Below are positions 16,164 through 25,532 of a stretch of 64,000 bases of DNA, piece by piece (the first letter of the stretch is position 1; each line of letters begins with the position of its first letter). The stretch spans positions 372,001 through 436,000 of the forward strand of contig NZ_LGUI01000008.1 of assembly GCF_002891295.1 (NCBI RefSeq). Direction: 5' to 3'. The DNA is from Streptomyces eurocidicus. GTDB taxonomy: Bacteria; Actinomycetota; Actinomycetes; Streptomycetales; Streptomycetaceae. The notes beneath the pieces were generated by a model that did no database searches, was not told the DNA's origin, and saw only the letters and a list, made by a program, of their open reading frames with translations. Both the position numbers and the translations under genes were made by a program.

Positions 16164-18203
16164 TCACACCCCGATCCGCTCCTGCTCCTTCTCGTCCTCC
16201 TCCAGCAGCCGCGCCGCCATCGTGTCCAGCGCCCGGTCCAGCAGCGCCCGGTCCTCGGCGTCCGTGATGTCCCAGTCGTTCAGGTGGTCCGCCAGCCAGG
16301 TGCGCCAGGCCGTGCCCAGGCGTTCCAGTTCCGCCTCGCCGGCCGGGGTGAGGGTCAGGCGGTCGCCGTCCACCCGGGCCAGGCCCGCGGCCGCCGTGCG
16401 GGCGAAGGCCGGTTCCAGGGCCTCCGGTGGCATGCGGTGGGCCGTGGCGACCGACGAGAGGCGGGCCTCGCCGCGGACGCGCAGGCGCCAGTGGATCTGG
16501 CCCAGCGTCCACGCCTCGGCCGGGCCCAGGGAGCTGCCGGACGCCGCGAGGACCTGGCGGCTCACCGGTGGGCCCGCGGCCTTGCGCATGACGCCCGCCA
16601 CCGCGCGCTCCAGCTGGCGCTGCGCCTCCGCCGAGTCCGGTGCCGAGAACGCCTCGCCCATGTCCTGCGCCCCGGCCCTGGCGCTGTCGCGCAGCGGCAC
16701 CTGCTTGAGGAACCACGCGGCGACGAAGCCGACGAGCGCGACCGGCACGACCCAGAAGAAGACGTAGTCGATCGTCTCCGCGTAGGCGTCGACGATGGGC
16801 CGCGCCTGCTCCGGGGTGAGCCCGGCCAGGTCCTGCGGGCTCTGGACCGCGGCCGGCGGGACGCCGGGGGAGCGGGCGAGCGCCTCCTCCAGGTTGGGGC
16901 GGAGCTGCTTGACGTAGAGCGTGCCGAAGATGGCCGTGCCGAAGGCGCTGCCGAGCGTGCGGAAGAAGGTCACGCCCGAGGTCGCCGTGCCCAGTTCGTG
17001 GTACGGCACCGTGTTCTGCACGGCGATCGTCAGCACCTGCATGGCCAGCCCGATGCCGATGCCGAGCACGAACATGTACAGCGACTCCAGCCACGGTCCC
17101 GTCGACACGCCCATGGTCGACATCAGGAACAGGCCGAGCGCCATCACCGCCATCCCCGCGATCGGGAACACGCGGTAGCGGCCGGTGCGGCTGACCGCCA
17201 CACCGGACAGCATGGACGCGCCCAGCAGCCCGGCGACCATGGGCAGCGCCCGTACGCCCGACATGGTGGCCGACACCCCGTCCACGTACTGCAGATACGT
17301 CGGCAGGTAGGTGAGCGCCCCCAGCATCGCGAAACCCACGATGAAGCTGAGCACCGAGCAGATCGTGAAGACCGGGTTGGCGAAGAGGTGCATGGGGAGC
17401 ATGGGTTCCTCGGCCCGCAGCTCCACCGCCACGAACGCGGCCAGCAGCGCGATCGACCCCGCGAACAGGCCGATGATGACGGCCGAGTCCCACGCGTACT
17501 CGTTGCCGCCCCACTCCAGGCCGAGCACCAGGCCGGACGCGCCGAGCGCCACCAGCGCGATGCCCGCGTAGTCGATGACGGGCCGCACCGCCGACCGCAC
17601 CACCGGGATCGTCCGCGCCGCCATGACCACCATGACGATCGCGACGGGCACGTTGACGTAGAAGCACCAGCGCCACGTCGCGTGGTCGGTGAAGATCCCG
17701 CCGAGCGTCGGCCCGACCACCGTCGTGACGCCGAAGACCGCGCCCAGCGCCCCCTGGTACTTGCCGCGTTCGCGCAACGGGATGACGTCGGCGATCAGTG
17801 CCATCGCCGTCACCATCAGACCGCCGCCGCCGATCCCCTGGAGCGCCCGCGCGGCGATCAGCATCAGCATGGAGCCGGCCGCGCCCGCGAACACCGAACC
17901 GCCGACGAACACCACCGCGCTCAGCTGGAAGATGACCTTCCGGCCGAAGAGGTCGCCGAACTTGCCGACGAGGACGGTCGAGACGGTCTCGGCGAGCAGG
18001 TACGCCGTCACCACCCACGCCATGTGCCCGCCGCCGCCCAGGTCCGCGACGATCGTCGGCAGGGCGGTCGAGACGATCGTCTGGTCGAGGGCGGCCAGCA
18101 GCATGCCGAGGACGATCGTGACGAAGACGAGGTTGATCCTGCGGCGGCTGAGCTCGGGCGGGGTCACCGGGACCTCGGCGGTGGGCGCGGCGGCCGTGGC
18201 CAT
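16164..18203 (-). CDS. DHA2-type MFS drug exporter with C-terminal winged helix
   Basis: A 679-aa protein. Residues about 20-510 are a 14-TM DHA2/QacA-type proton-coupled exporter with the family motif LDQTIVSTALPTI in TM1 and GKFGDLFGRK between TM2 and TM3. The last 170 residues are soluble and include a MarR-like winged helix (WRLRVRGEARLSSVATAHRM through DGDRLTLTPAGEAELERL). The start at 18203 is fixed by GGAGG 7 nt upstream. The fused DNA-binding-like domain on a permease is unusual, though I think other Streptomyces MFS proteins have it. Substrate unknown. Divergent from cbiM. Confidence 0.88.
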   Translation of the reverse strand: MATAAAPTAEVPVTPPELSRRRINLVFVTIVLGMLLAALDQTIVSTALPTIVADLGGGGHMAWVVTAYLLAETVSTVLVGKFGDLFGRKVIFQLSAVVFVGGSVFAGAAGSMLMLIAARALQGIGGGGLMVTAMALIADVIPLRERGKYQGALGAVFGVTTVVGPTLGGIFTDHATWRWCFYVNVPVAIVMVVMAARTIPVVRSAVRPVIDYAGIALVALGASGLVLGLEWGGNEYAWDSAVIIGLFAGSIALLAAFVAVELRAEEPMLPMHLFANPVFTICSVLSFIVGFAMLGALTYLPTYLQYVDGVSATMSGVRALPMVAGLLGASMLSGVAVSRTGRYRVFPIAGMAVMALGLFLMSTMGVSTGPWLESLYMFVLGIGIGLAMQVLTIAVQNTVPYHELGTATSGVTFFRTLGSAFGTAIFGTLYVKQLRPNLEEALARSPGVPPAAVQSPQDLAGLTPEQARPIVDAYAETIDYVFFWVVPVALVGFVAAWFLKQVPLRDSARAGAQDMGEAFSAPDSAEAQRQLERAVAGVMRKAAGPPVSRQVLAASGSSLGPAEAWTLGQIHWRLRVRGEARLSSVATAHRMPPEALEPAFARTAAAGLARVDGDRLTLTPAGEAELERLGTAWRTWLADHLNDWDITDAEDRALLDRALDTMAARLLEEDEKEQERIGV

Positions 18204-18327
18204 GTGGCAACCTCCGAAGTCCCGGAACGAAGTCCTCCGGGATTCAGCATTCGGGCAGACGCCGTCTCCCGCCACCGCTGGCGGCGCGCGGGTGAGCGAA
18301 CGGCGCGCAGAAGCGGCACACACGCTC

Positions 18328-18344
18328 TTGCGAGACGTTCGCAA
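18328..18344. promoter_or_regulatory. TTGCGA dyad between MFS exporter and cbiM
   Basis: TTGCGA-GACGT-TCGCAA, exact 6-bp arms, in the divergent gap 125 nt before the exporter start. Either arm could double as a -35 box (plus strand: TTGCGA with TATCAT at 18353-18358, spacer a long 19 nt). Probably a regulator site for the exporter. Confidence 0.4.
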
Positions 18345-18514
18345 CACGCGCCTATCATCGAGCGGTTCCTCCGTCTGACGGCGTGCGGGCCGGTGCGCCC
18401 GCGCGGGTACGCGACGCCGTGCGACCCCGGAGCACGCCGGACGGCGGGCGCGCCACCCGTGACGAACGGCCGTGCCGCGGCACCGGGCCCGGCCCCGCAG
18501 AGCGGAGTCCCGCC

Positions 18515-19588
18515 ATGCACGTCCCCGACGGATTCATCGACGCCCCGGTCTCCCTCGCCACCGGCGCCCTCGCCGCGACGGCCGTCGCGACCGCCCTCCG
18601 CGGCGCGCGCCGCGAGCTCGACGACAGGGCGGCACCGCTCGCCGGCCTCGTCGCCGCCTTCGTCTTCGCCGTCCAGATGCTCAACTTCCCCGTCGCCGCC
18701 GGTACCAGCGGGCACCTCCTGGGCGGTGCCCTCGCCGCGATACTCGTCGGCCCGTACACCGCCGTCCTCTGTATATCCGTCGTCCTGCTGATGCAGGGCG
18801 TCCTCTTCGCGGACGGCGGCCTCACCGCGCTCGGCGTCAACATCACCGACATGGGCGTCGTCACCACCCTCGTCGCCTACGGCACCTTCCGCGTGCTCCT
18901 TACCCTCCTGCCCCGCCGCAGGCCGAGCGTCACCGCCGCCTCGTTCGTCGCCGCGCTCGTGTCCGTACCGGCCGCCGCCTGCGCGTTCACCCTGATCTAC
19001 GCCCTCGGCGGCACCACCGACGTCCCGCTCGGCAAGGTCTTCACGGCCATGGTCGGCGTCCACGTCCTCATCGGCGTCGGCGAGGCCGTCATCACCGCGC
19101 TGACGGTCGGCGCGGTGATCGCCGTACGGCCCGACCTCGTGCACGGCGCCCGCGGGCTCGTACGGCCGCTGGAGCTGCGGACGGTGGTGGCGGGGCAAGC
19201 CGCCCCCACACCGGGCCCCACACCCGTCCCCGTCCGCCGCTCCACCCGCCGGGTGTGGGCCGCCGGCCTCCTCGCCGCCCTCGTCTGCGCCGGCGGCGTC
19301 AGCTACTACGCCTCCACCAGCCCCGACGGCCTGGAGAAGGTCGCCCACGACAAGGGCCTCGACCGCAAGGCCGAGGAGCACGCCGCCAAGGGCTCCCCCC
19401 TCGCCGACTACCAGGTCGCGGACGTCTCCGACGCCCGGATCTCCGGCGGCCTCGCCGGGGTGATCGGCGTCGGCGCGACCCTGGCCGCCGGCACCGGCGT
19501 CCTCCTCGTCGTACGCCGCCGCCGCGCCCACCCGGCCCCACCCGCCGCCGAGGCCCCCGCCGAGGCCCCGGCCACCGGGTCCGTCTGA
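18515..19588 (+). CDS. cbiM: ECF metal transporter substrate-binding subunit CbiM with fused CbiN-like PDGLE tail
   Basis: 357 aa. The N-terminal 215 residues are CbiM: the mature N-terminus Met-His (MHVPDGF) supplies the metal ligands, followed by six hydrophobic segments. A basic linker, one more TM helix and SPDGLEKVAHDKGL form a CbiN/PDGLE-type module normally encoded as a separate small gene. The complex imports Co2+ or Ni2+ using CbiQ and CbiO encoded next. I chose ATG 18515 because the His at position 2 is essential in this family. No cobalamin riboswitch is evident upstream. Confidence 0.9.
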   Translation: MHVPDGFIDAPVSLATGALAATAVATALRGARRELDDRAAPLAGLVAAFVFAVQMLNFPVAAGTSGHLLGGALAAILVGPYTAVLCISVVLLMQGVLFADGGLTALGVNITDMGVVTTLVAYGTFRVLLTLLPRRRPSVTAASFVAALVSVPAAACAFTLIYALGGTTDVPLGKVFTAMVGVHVLIGVGEAVITALTVGAVIAVRPDLVHGARGLVRPLELRTVVAGQAAPTPGPTPVPVRRSTRRVWAAGLLAALVCAGGVSYYASTSPDGLEKVAHDKGLDRKAEEHAAKGSPLADYQVADVSDARISGGLAGVIGVGATLAAGTGVLLVVRRRRAHPAPPAAEAPAEAPATGSV

Positions 19589-19589
19589 C

Positions 19590-20372
19590 ATGGGCGCCGG
19601 TCACGGCTCCGGGACCGCCCACCGGCTCTACCGGCCCGGCCGGTCCCCGGTGCACGCGCTGCCCCCGCACTGCAAGCTCCTCGCCGTGCTGTCCTTCGTC
19701 CTCGTGGTGGTCTCCACGCCGCGCACGGCGGTCTGGGCCTTCGCGCTGTACGCGGCGCTCCTCGCCGCCGTCGCCGCCACCGCCCGGATCCCCGCCGCCG
19801 TCCTGCTCCGGCGGCTGCTGATCGAGGTCCCCTTCGTGGCGTTCGCCGTGCTGATGCCCTTCGTCGCCACGGGGGACCGGGTGCGGGTCCTCGGCCTCTC
19901 CCTCAGCGAACCCGGCCTCTGGGGCGCCTGGAACGTCCTGGCCAAGGGCACCCTCGGCGTCGCCGCCTCCGTCGTCCTGGCCGCCACGACCGAGCTGCGC
20001 GCCCTGCTCCTGGGCCTTCAGCGGCTCCGGCTGCCGCCCCTGCTCGTACAGATCGCGTCCTTCATGATCCGGTACGGGGACGTCGTCGCCGACGAGCTGC
20101 GGCGCATGCGGGTCGCCCGCGCCTCACGGGGCTTCCGCGCACGGGGCGTCCGGCAGTGGGGGGTGCTGGCCAGGACGGCGGGCACGCTGTTCATCCGCGC
20201 CTACGAGCGGGGGGAGCGCGTCCATCTGGCGATGGTCAGCCGGGGGTACGCGGGGGCCGTGCCGGTCATCGACGAGGTGACGGCGTCGCGGGCCCAGTGG
20301 GGACAGGCGGTGGCGCTGCCGCTGGTGGCGCTGGTGGTGTGCGCGGGTGGGTGGGCGTATGCGGCGGGGTGA
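19590..20372 (+). CDS. cbiQ: ECF transporter T component CbiQ
   Basis: 260 aa, an integral membrane energy-coupling subunit. It has five or six TM helices and the two cytoplasmic Ala-Arg-Gly-type coupling motifs, seen as RVARASRGF and AMVSRGY, which dock on CbiO. The ATG follows the cbiM stop after one base, so the two are co-translated. cbiO follows after a 174-bp gap that contains a dispersed palindromic element. Confidence 0.9.
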   Translation: MGAGHGSGTAHRLYRPGRSPVHALPPHCKLLAVLSFVLVVVSTPRTAVWAFALYAALLAAVAATARIPAAVLLRRLLIEVPFVAFAVLMPFVATGDRVRVLGLSLSEPGLWGAWNVLAKGTLGVAASVVLAATTELRALLLGLQRLRLPPLLVQIASFMIRYGDVVADELRRMRVARASRGFRARGVRQWGVLARTAGTLFIRAYERGERVHLAMVSRGYAGAVPVIDEVTASRAQWGQAVALPLVALVVCAGGWAYAAG

Positions 20373-20410
20373 GCGGCGGGTGGGGGTGCGGTGGTGCCGC
20401 TGCGCGGGGC

Positions 20411-20481
20411 TTTTCCCCTACCCGCCCCTTCCCGAACGTCCTCAAACGCCGGACGGGCTGAAATCAGCCCGTCCGGCGCTT
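20411..20481. repeat. Dispersed nested palindrome, copy 1 (right-truncated)
   Basis: The core is a 15-bp stem (20447-20461 with 20464-20478) of the form CGCCGGACGGGCTGA and its complement, followed by TTAG. The left flank TTTTCCCCTACCCGCCCCTTC matches the outer arm of the other copies; the right outer arm is missing. It lies between cbiQ and cbiO, so it may attenuate cbiO. Confidence 0.75.
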
Positions 20482-20546
20482 AGCCCGCCGCAGGGCGCAC
20501 CACCGCACCCCCACCCCCACCCCCCCACCTCGGACGGAGACCACCC

Positions 20547-21344
20547 ATGACCCCCGCACCTCCCGCACCCCCCACCCCGTACTCCCTGGAGGTTTCCGGC
20601 CTCGCCTACGCCTACCCCGACGGTCACCAGGCCCTCTTCGGCGTCGACCTCAAGGTCGCCCGGGGCGAGCGCGTCGCCCTGCTCGGGCCGAACGGCGCCG
20701 GCAAGACCACCCTGGTCCTCCACCTCAACGGCATCCTCGGCGGCGGACTGGGCGGCGTCCGGGTCGGCGGTCTGCCGGTGGTGAAGCGGAACCTCGCCGA
20801 GGTCCGCCGCCGGGTCGGCGTCGTCTTCCAGGACCCCGACGACCAGCTCTTCATGCCCACCGTCCGGGAGGACGTCGCCTTCGGCCCGGCGACGGCCGGG
20901 GCGCGCGGGCCCGTACTGGAGGCGCGCGTGCGCGAGGCGCTGGCCCTCGTCGGCATGGAGGGCTTCGCCGACCGGCCCCCGCACCACCTCTCGTTCGGGC
21001 AGCGGCGCCGGGTGGCCGTCGCGACCGTCCTCGTCATGGAGCCCGAGATCCTCGTCCTGGACGAGCCCTCCTCCAACCTCGACCCGGCCTCCCGGCGTGA
21101 GCTCGCCGACATCCTGCGCGCCCTCGACGTCACCGTTCTGATGGTCACGCACGACCTGCCGTACGCGCTGGAGCTGTGCGGCAGGGCCGTGGTGCTCGGC
21201 GACGGTGTGATCGTCGCGGACGGGCCCACGCGGGAGCTGCTCTGCGACGAGGCGCTGATGCGGGCCCACCGGCTGGAGCTGCCGTTCGGCTTCGACCCGC
21301 GCACGGTGCCGGCCCCGGGCCGGGCCCCGGGCGCCGGGGCCTGA
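20547..21344 (+). CDS. cbiO: ECF transporter ATPase CbiO
   Basis: 265 aa, a cytoplasmic ABC ATPase. Walker A is GPNGAGKTT (residues about 49-57), the Q-loop is VFQDPDDQLF, the signature is LSFGQRRRVAVA, Walker B is ILVLDEPSSNLD and the switch His is in VTHDL. It powers CbiM/CbiQ metal uptake. The ATG has GGAG upstream. The C-terminal 15 residues are a Pro/Gly tail. Confidence 0.92.
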   Translation: MTPAPPAPPTPYSLEVSGLAYAYPDGHQALFGVDLKVARGERVALLGPNGAGKTTLVLHLNGILGGGLGGVRVGGLPVVKRNLAEVRRRVGVVFQDPDDQLFMPTVREDVAFGPATAGARGPVLEARVREALALVGMEGFADRPPHHLSFGQRRRVAVATVLVMEPEILVLDEPSSNLDPASRRELADILRALDVTVLMVTHDLPYALELCGRAVVLGDGVIVADGPTRELLCDEALMRAHRLELPFGFDPRTVPAPGRAPGAGA

Positions 21345-21508
21345 CCGTTCCGCCGCCCCGGCGGCGGCCGCACCCGGCCGTCCCGCCCCGGCCCCGGCCC
21401 GCCGCACCTGACGGTTCCGGTGCCCCGGTCTACGCGCATCGACCATGGCGTTGCACCATTGTGGGAGGTATTGACAGCGATCGGCACAGTGGGAGCGGGA
21501 GAACAGTG

Positions 21509-22696
21509 GTGGACGTCCAGGGCACGGTGACGGACGGCTTCGAGCCGGTCCGGGACGCCTTCGCGGAGAACTTCGCCCGGCGCGGGGAGCGCGGCGCCGC
21601 CGTCACCGTCTACCGGGACGGCCGCAAGGTCGCCGACCTGTGGGGCGGGACGAAGGACGCCGACGCGACGCCCGGCGACCCCGGCGCCGCCCCCTGGGCC
21701 CCCGGCACCGCCCAGATCGTGCGGTCGGCGACCAAGGGCGTCGCCGCCGCCGTGCCGCTCCTGCTCCACCAGCGCGGCCAGGTCGACCTCGACGCCCCCG
21801 TCGGCACTTACTGGCCCGAGTTCAAGGCGGGCGGCAAGGAGCGCGTCCTCGTCCGCCACCTGCTGTCCCACCGCGCCGGCCTGCCCGTACTCGACGTGCC
21901 GCTGACCCCCGCCGAGGCCGTCGACGGCGTGAGCGGGCCGCGCGCCGTCGCCGCCCAGGCCCCGGCCTGGGAGCCCGGCACGGCCCACGGCTACCACGCG
22001 CAGACGTACAGCTGGCTGCTCGGCGAGCTGGTGCACCGGATCACCGGGCGGACGATCGGCACCTGGGTGGCCGAGGAGATAGCCCGGCCGCTCGCCGCCG
22101 ACCTGTGGATAGGGCTGCCGGACGCCGAGCGGGACCGGGCCGGGCGGGTCGCCGCCATCGAGCCGCCCGCCGCGCCCGCCACCCCGGGGCTGCGGGTGCG
22201 CCCCAAGGCGTCCGTCTCGGCCGCCTACGACGACCCGGACTCCCTCACCCGCCGCGCGTTCGCCGCGATCACGCCGCTCGCCGACGAGAACGACCCCGCC
22301 TACCGCGCCGCCGAGCTCCCCGCCTCCGCCGGCATCGCCACGGCGGACGGGCTGGCCCGCTTCTACGCCTCGCTGATCGGGGACGTGGCGGGCGGCCGCC
22401 GGCTCTTCGCGCCCGCGACCCTGACCCTGGCCCGTACCGAGGAGTCGGTCGGCCCGGACCGCGTCCTGGTGGTGAACACCCGCTTCGGCCTCGGCTACAT
22501 GCTGCACGGCGCGGCCTCCCCGCTGCTGGCCCCCGGCTCCTTCGGCCACCCCGGCCGGGGCGGCTCGCTGGCCTTCGCGGACCCGGAGTCGGGCATCGCG
22601 TTCGGCTACGTCACCAACGGCCTCCAGAAGAACGTCACGGCGGACCCGCGCGCCCAGGCGCTCGTACGGGCGGTTGGCAGGGCGCTCGCGGGGTAG
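21509..22696 (+). CDS. Class C beta-lactamase-fold serine hydrolase
   Basis: 395 aa, of the EstB/penicillin-binding-like esterase family. The nucleophile motif SATK (Ser-x-x-Lys) is followed by a Tyr motif in GYHAQTYSWL and the glycine-rich HPGRGGS in the KTG position. No signal peptide, so a cytoplasmic esterase or transesterase is more likely than a beta-lactamase. Of two adjacent GTGs I prefer 21509, 7 nt after GGGAG. Substrate unknown. Confidence 0.85.
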   Translation: MDVQGTVTDGFEPVRDAFAENFARRGERGAAVTVYRDGRKVADLWGGTKDADATPGDPGAAPWAPGTAQIVRSATKGVAAAVPLLLHQRGQVDLDAPVGTYWPEFKAGGKERVLVRHLLSHRAGLPVLDVPLTPAEAVDGVSGPRAVAAQAPAWEPGTAHGYHAQTYSWLLGELVHRITGRTIGTWVAEEIARPLAADLWIGLPDAERDRAGRVAAIEPPAAPATPGLRVRPKASVSAAYDDPDSLTRRAFAAITPLADENDPAYRAAELPASAGIATADGLARFYASLIGDVAGGRRLFAPATLTLARTEESVGPDRVLVVNTRFGLGYMLHGAASPLLAPGSFGHPGRGGSLAFADPESGIAFGYVTNGLQKNVTADPRAQALVRAVGRALAG

Positions 22697-22706
22697 TGCT
22701 CGCCCC

Positions 22707-23498
22707 ATGACGGCAGCGGCGCGCTTCGACGGTTACGCGGTACTGATCACCGGGGCGGGCCGCGGCATCGGCGAGGCGACGGCCCGCCGCTTCGCGGCCG
22801 AGGGTGCGCGCGTGCTCGTCACGGACCTCGACGGGACGCGGGCGGACCGGGTGGCGGCCGGGGTGCGGGCGGCGGGCGGCGTCGCCGAGCCGCTCGCCTG
22901 CGACGTCGGCGACCGGCGGGCCGTCGAGGCGGCGGTGGCCACGGCCTCGGCGCGCTTCGGCCGCCTCGATGTCCTGGTCAACAACGCCCTCTCCTGCCAC
23001 CCCGACCCGGCGCGGATCGAGGACGAGACGGACGACGACTGGTTACGGGACCTCGACACCACGCTGACCGGCGCCTTCCGCTGCGTCCGCGCCGCCCTGC
23101 CGCTGCTGGCCGCGGCGGACGGCCGGGGCGCCGTCGTCAACATCGGCTCGGTCAACGGCGAACAGGACTTCGGCAACCACGCCTACAGCGCCGCCAAGGC
23201 CGGCCTCGCGAGCCTCACCCGCACCCTCTCCGGCCACTGCGCCCCCCGGGGCGTCCGGGTCAACCTCGTCGCCCCCGGCACCGTCCACACCCCGCGCTGG
23301 GCGGGCCGCGAGACGAACCTGGACCGCGCGGCGGCCCAGTACCCCCTCGGCCGCGTCGGCCGGCCGGACGACATCGCGGCGGCGGTGACCTTCCTGGCGT
23401 CACAGGACGCCTCCTGGATCACCGGGGTCACGCTGCCGGTGGACGGCGGACTCCTGGTGAGCAATGTGGGGCTGCGGAGGGCGCTGGCGGGGGACTGA
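22707..23498 (+). CDS. Short-chain dehydrogenase/reductase with a TTA codon
   Basis: 263 aa, a classical SDR. TGAGRGIG is the cofactor loop, NNALS stands where NNAG is usual, the catalytic Ser is in VVNIGS and YSAAK holds Tyr and Lys. The C-terminal DGGLLVSN is typical of FabG-like members. Codon 113 (23043-23045, in WLRD) is TTA, so translation should depend on the bldA tRNA and be linked to development. It starts 10 nt after the hydrolase stop, probably the same operon. Substrate unknown. Confidence 0.88.
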   Translation: MTAAARFDGYAVLITGAGRGIGEATARRFAAEGARVLVTDLDGTRADRVAAGVRAAGGVAEPLACDVGDRRAVEAAVATASARFGRLDVLVNNALSCHPDPARIEDETDDDWLRDLDTTLTGAFRCVRAALPLLAAADGRGAVVNIGSVNGEQDFGNHAYSAAKAGLASLTRTLSGHCAPRGVRVNLVAPGTVHTPRWAGRETNLDRAAAQYPLGRVGRPDDIAAAVTFLASQDASWITGVTLPVDGGLLVSNVGLRRALAGD

Positions 23499-23641
23499 GC
23501 CGCGGGCGGGAGCCGGGGCCGGGCGAGAGGGGTGCGCTCCGGGCGCCCCACCGCCCCGGGGCGCGCCCCTCCGCCCCCACCGGAGTCCTGGCCGCGCGGC
23601 GCCCCCCGGACTCCCACAGGCACGTTCCCTACGATGGCGCG

Positions 23642-25402
23642 GTGACCAGTGACACCGCGACCCGAGCACGCCAGGGCCAGCCGGCGGACGAGCGACAGCC
23701 CCCGTGGCAGCGCAGACTCCGCCGCTTCGGCTATGTGGGAGGGCCGCGGCCCGACGCCCGGGAGCGGCTCGTCCCGCCGTTCCCCGAGCCGGGGACACGG
23801 GTGTGGGCGGCGCTCGGCGCGCGCCCGCCGCTCGCCAGGGTGCTGGCGCGGTGGACCGGGTGGATCGGGCCGCTGCTGGTCGCGCTGGTCGCCGGACTGA
23901 CCCGGTTCTGGCACCTGGGCAGCCCCAAGGCCGTGATATTCGACGAGACGTACTACGCCAAGGACGCCTGGGCCCTGTGGAAGTCCGGGTTCGAGGCGAA
24001 GTGGCCCGACGACATCAACGACAAGATCATCGGCGGCTTCCACCAGGTCCCGGACGCTCCGGGGTACGTCGTGCACCCGCCGGTCGGCAAGTGGGTCATC
24101 GGCATCGGTGAGTGGTTGTACGGGCTGAACCCTTTCGGCTGGCGTTTCGCGGTCGCCGTCCTCGGCACCCTGTCGGTGCTGATGCTCTGCCGCATCGGCC
24201 GCCGGCTCTTCCGCTCCACCTTCCTGGGCTGCCTCGCGGGCGCCCTCATGGCCGTGGACGGCCTGCACTTCGTCATGAGCCGCACCGCGCTGCTCGACTC
24301 GGTGCTGATGTTCTTCGTGCTGGCCGCCTTCGGCTGTGTGCTCGTGGACCGGGACAAGGCGCGGGCCCGGCTGGCCGCCGCCCTCCCGGTCGGTGACGAC
24401 GGGGCCGCGCGGCCCGACGCCGCGGTCGGCGACCGGCTCGCCCTCGGGCTCCGCCCCTGGCGCATCGCCACGGGCGTCTTCCTGGGACTGGCCTGCGGCA
24501 CCAAGTGGAACGGAGCCGTCTATCTGGCGGCCTTCGGCCTGCTGACCGTCCTGTGGGACCTGGGCTCGCGCCGCCTGGCGGGCGCCCGCCGCCCCGCGCT
24601 CGCCACGCTGCGCCGCGACGTGCCGTGGGCGTTCCTGTCGACCGTGCCCGTCGCGGTCGGCGTCTACCTCGCCTCCTGGACGGGCTGGTTCGTCAAGAGC
24701 GGCACCTACAGCGAGAAGAACGGCTGGCAGCACAGCGGCTACTACCGGCACTGGGCCGAGACCGAGGGCGGCCACGGCCCCGACGGCTTCCTCGCCGGGA
24801 TCCTCAACCCGCTGCGCAGCCTGTGGACGTACGAGCAGGAGGTCTGGAGGTTCAACACCACCCTCACCTCGCCGCACACCTATCAGTCCAACCCCTGGAG
24901 CTGGCTGGTCCAGTCCCGCCCCGTCTCGTACTTCTACGAGTCCCCCTCGCCCGGCCAGGACGGCTGCCCGGCGGACGCCACCGACAAGTGCGCCCGTGAG
25001 GTCCTCGCGCTGGGCACCCCGCTGCTCTGGTGGGCCGCCTGCTTCGCGCTGCTCTACCTGCTCTACCGGTGGGGGCTGCGGCGCGACTGGCGCGCGGGCG
25101 CACTGCTGTGCGCCGTCGCCGCGGGCTATCTGCCGTGGTTCCTGTGGCAGGAAAGGACGATTTTCGTCTTCTACGCGGTGGTGTTCGTGCCGTTCCTGTG
25201 CCTGGCGGTGGCCATGATGATCGGGGCGATCCTGGGACCCCCGGGGTCCTCCGAGCGGCGCCGGGTCGTGGGGGCGGTCGGGGCGGGCACGCTGGTGCTG
25301 CTCATCGCCTGGAACTTCATCTACTTCTTCCCGATCTACACCGGGCACCCCATTCCGATGGAGGCGTGGCGCAACCGGATGTGGTTCGACACCTGGATCT
25401 GA
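23642..25402 (+). CDS. pmt: Protein O-mannosyltransferase
   Basis: 586 aa, an integral membrane GT-C glycosyltransferase that moves mannose from polyprenyl-phosphate mannose to Ser/Thr of secreted proteins. The DE motif after TM1 (AVIFDETYYAKDAWAL) carries the catalytic acidic pair; about ten TM helices and the C-terminal GHPIPMEAWRNRMWF follow. The GTG start gives the usual cytoplasmic N-tail of about 75 residues. In S. coelicolor the homologue glycosylates PstS and the phiC31 receptor. It is followed by a transpeptidase gene. Confidence 0.92.
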   Translation: MTSDTATRARQGQPADERQPPWQRRLRRFGYVGGPRPDARERLVPPFPEPGTRVWAALGARPPLARVLARWTGWIGPLLVALVAGLTRFWHLGSPKAVIFDETYYAKDAWALWKSGFEAKWPDDINDKIIGGFHQVPDAPGYVVHPPVGKWVIGIGEWLYGLNPFGWRFAVAVLGTLSVLMLCRIGRRLFRSTFLGCLAGALMAVDGLHFVMSRTALLDSVLMFFVLAAFGCVLVDRDKARARLAAALPVGDDGAARPDAAVGDRLALGLRPWRIATGVFLGLACGTKWNGAVYLAAFGLLTVLWDLGSRRLAGARRPALATLRRDVPWAFLSTVPVAVGVYLASWTGWFVKSGTYSEKNGWQHSGYYRHWAETEGGHGPDGFLAGILNPLRSLWTYEQEVWRFNTTLTSPHTYQSNPWSWLVQSRPVSYFYESPSPGQDGCPADATDKCAREVLALGTPLLWWAACFALLYLLYRWGLRRDWRAGALLCAVAAGYLPWFLWQERTIFVFYAVVFVPFLCLAVAMMIGAILGPPGSSERRRVVGAVGAGTLVLLIAWNFIYFFPIYTGHPIPMEAWRNRMWFDTWI

Positions 25403-25532
25403 GCCCCTTCCGGCCCCGCCCGGACCTGCCGGGAGGCGCCTGGAACGTCCCGCTTCGTCCGGGGCGCCGGAGAGTCCGGTTCCGGCCATCGGGGTCCCTT
25501 CTCCCTCTTCCGTCCCGTACAGTGCCGAACCG

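Noticed and set aside
18204..18514. Cobalamin riboswitch before cbiM
   Set aside because: I could not find the conserved B12-box or the expected stems; only a TTGCGA dyad is clear. A covariance search could overturn this.
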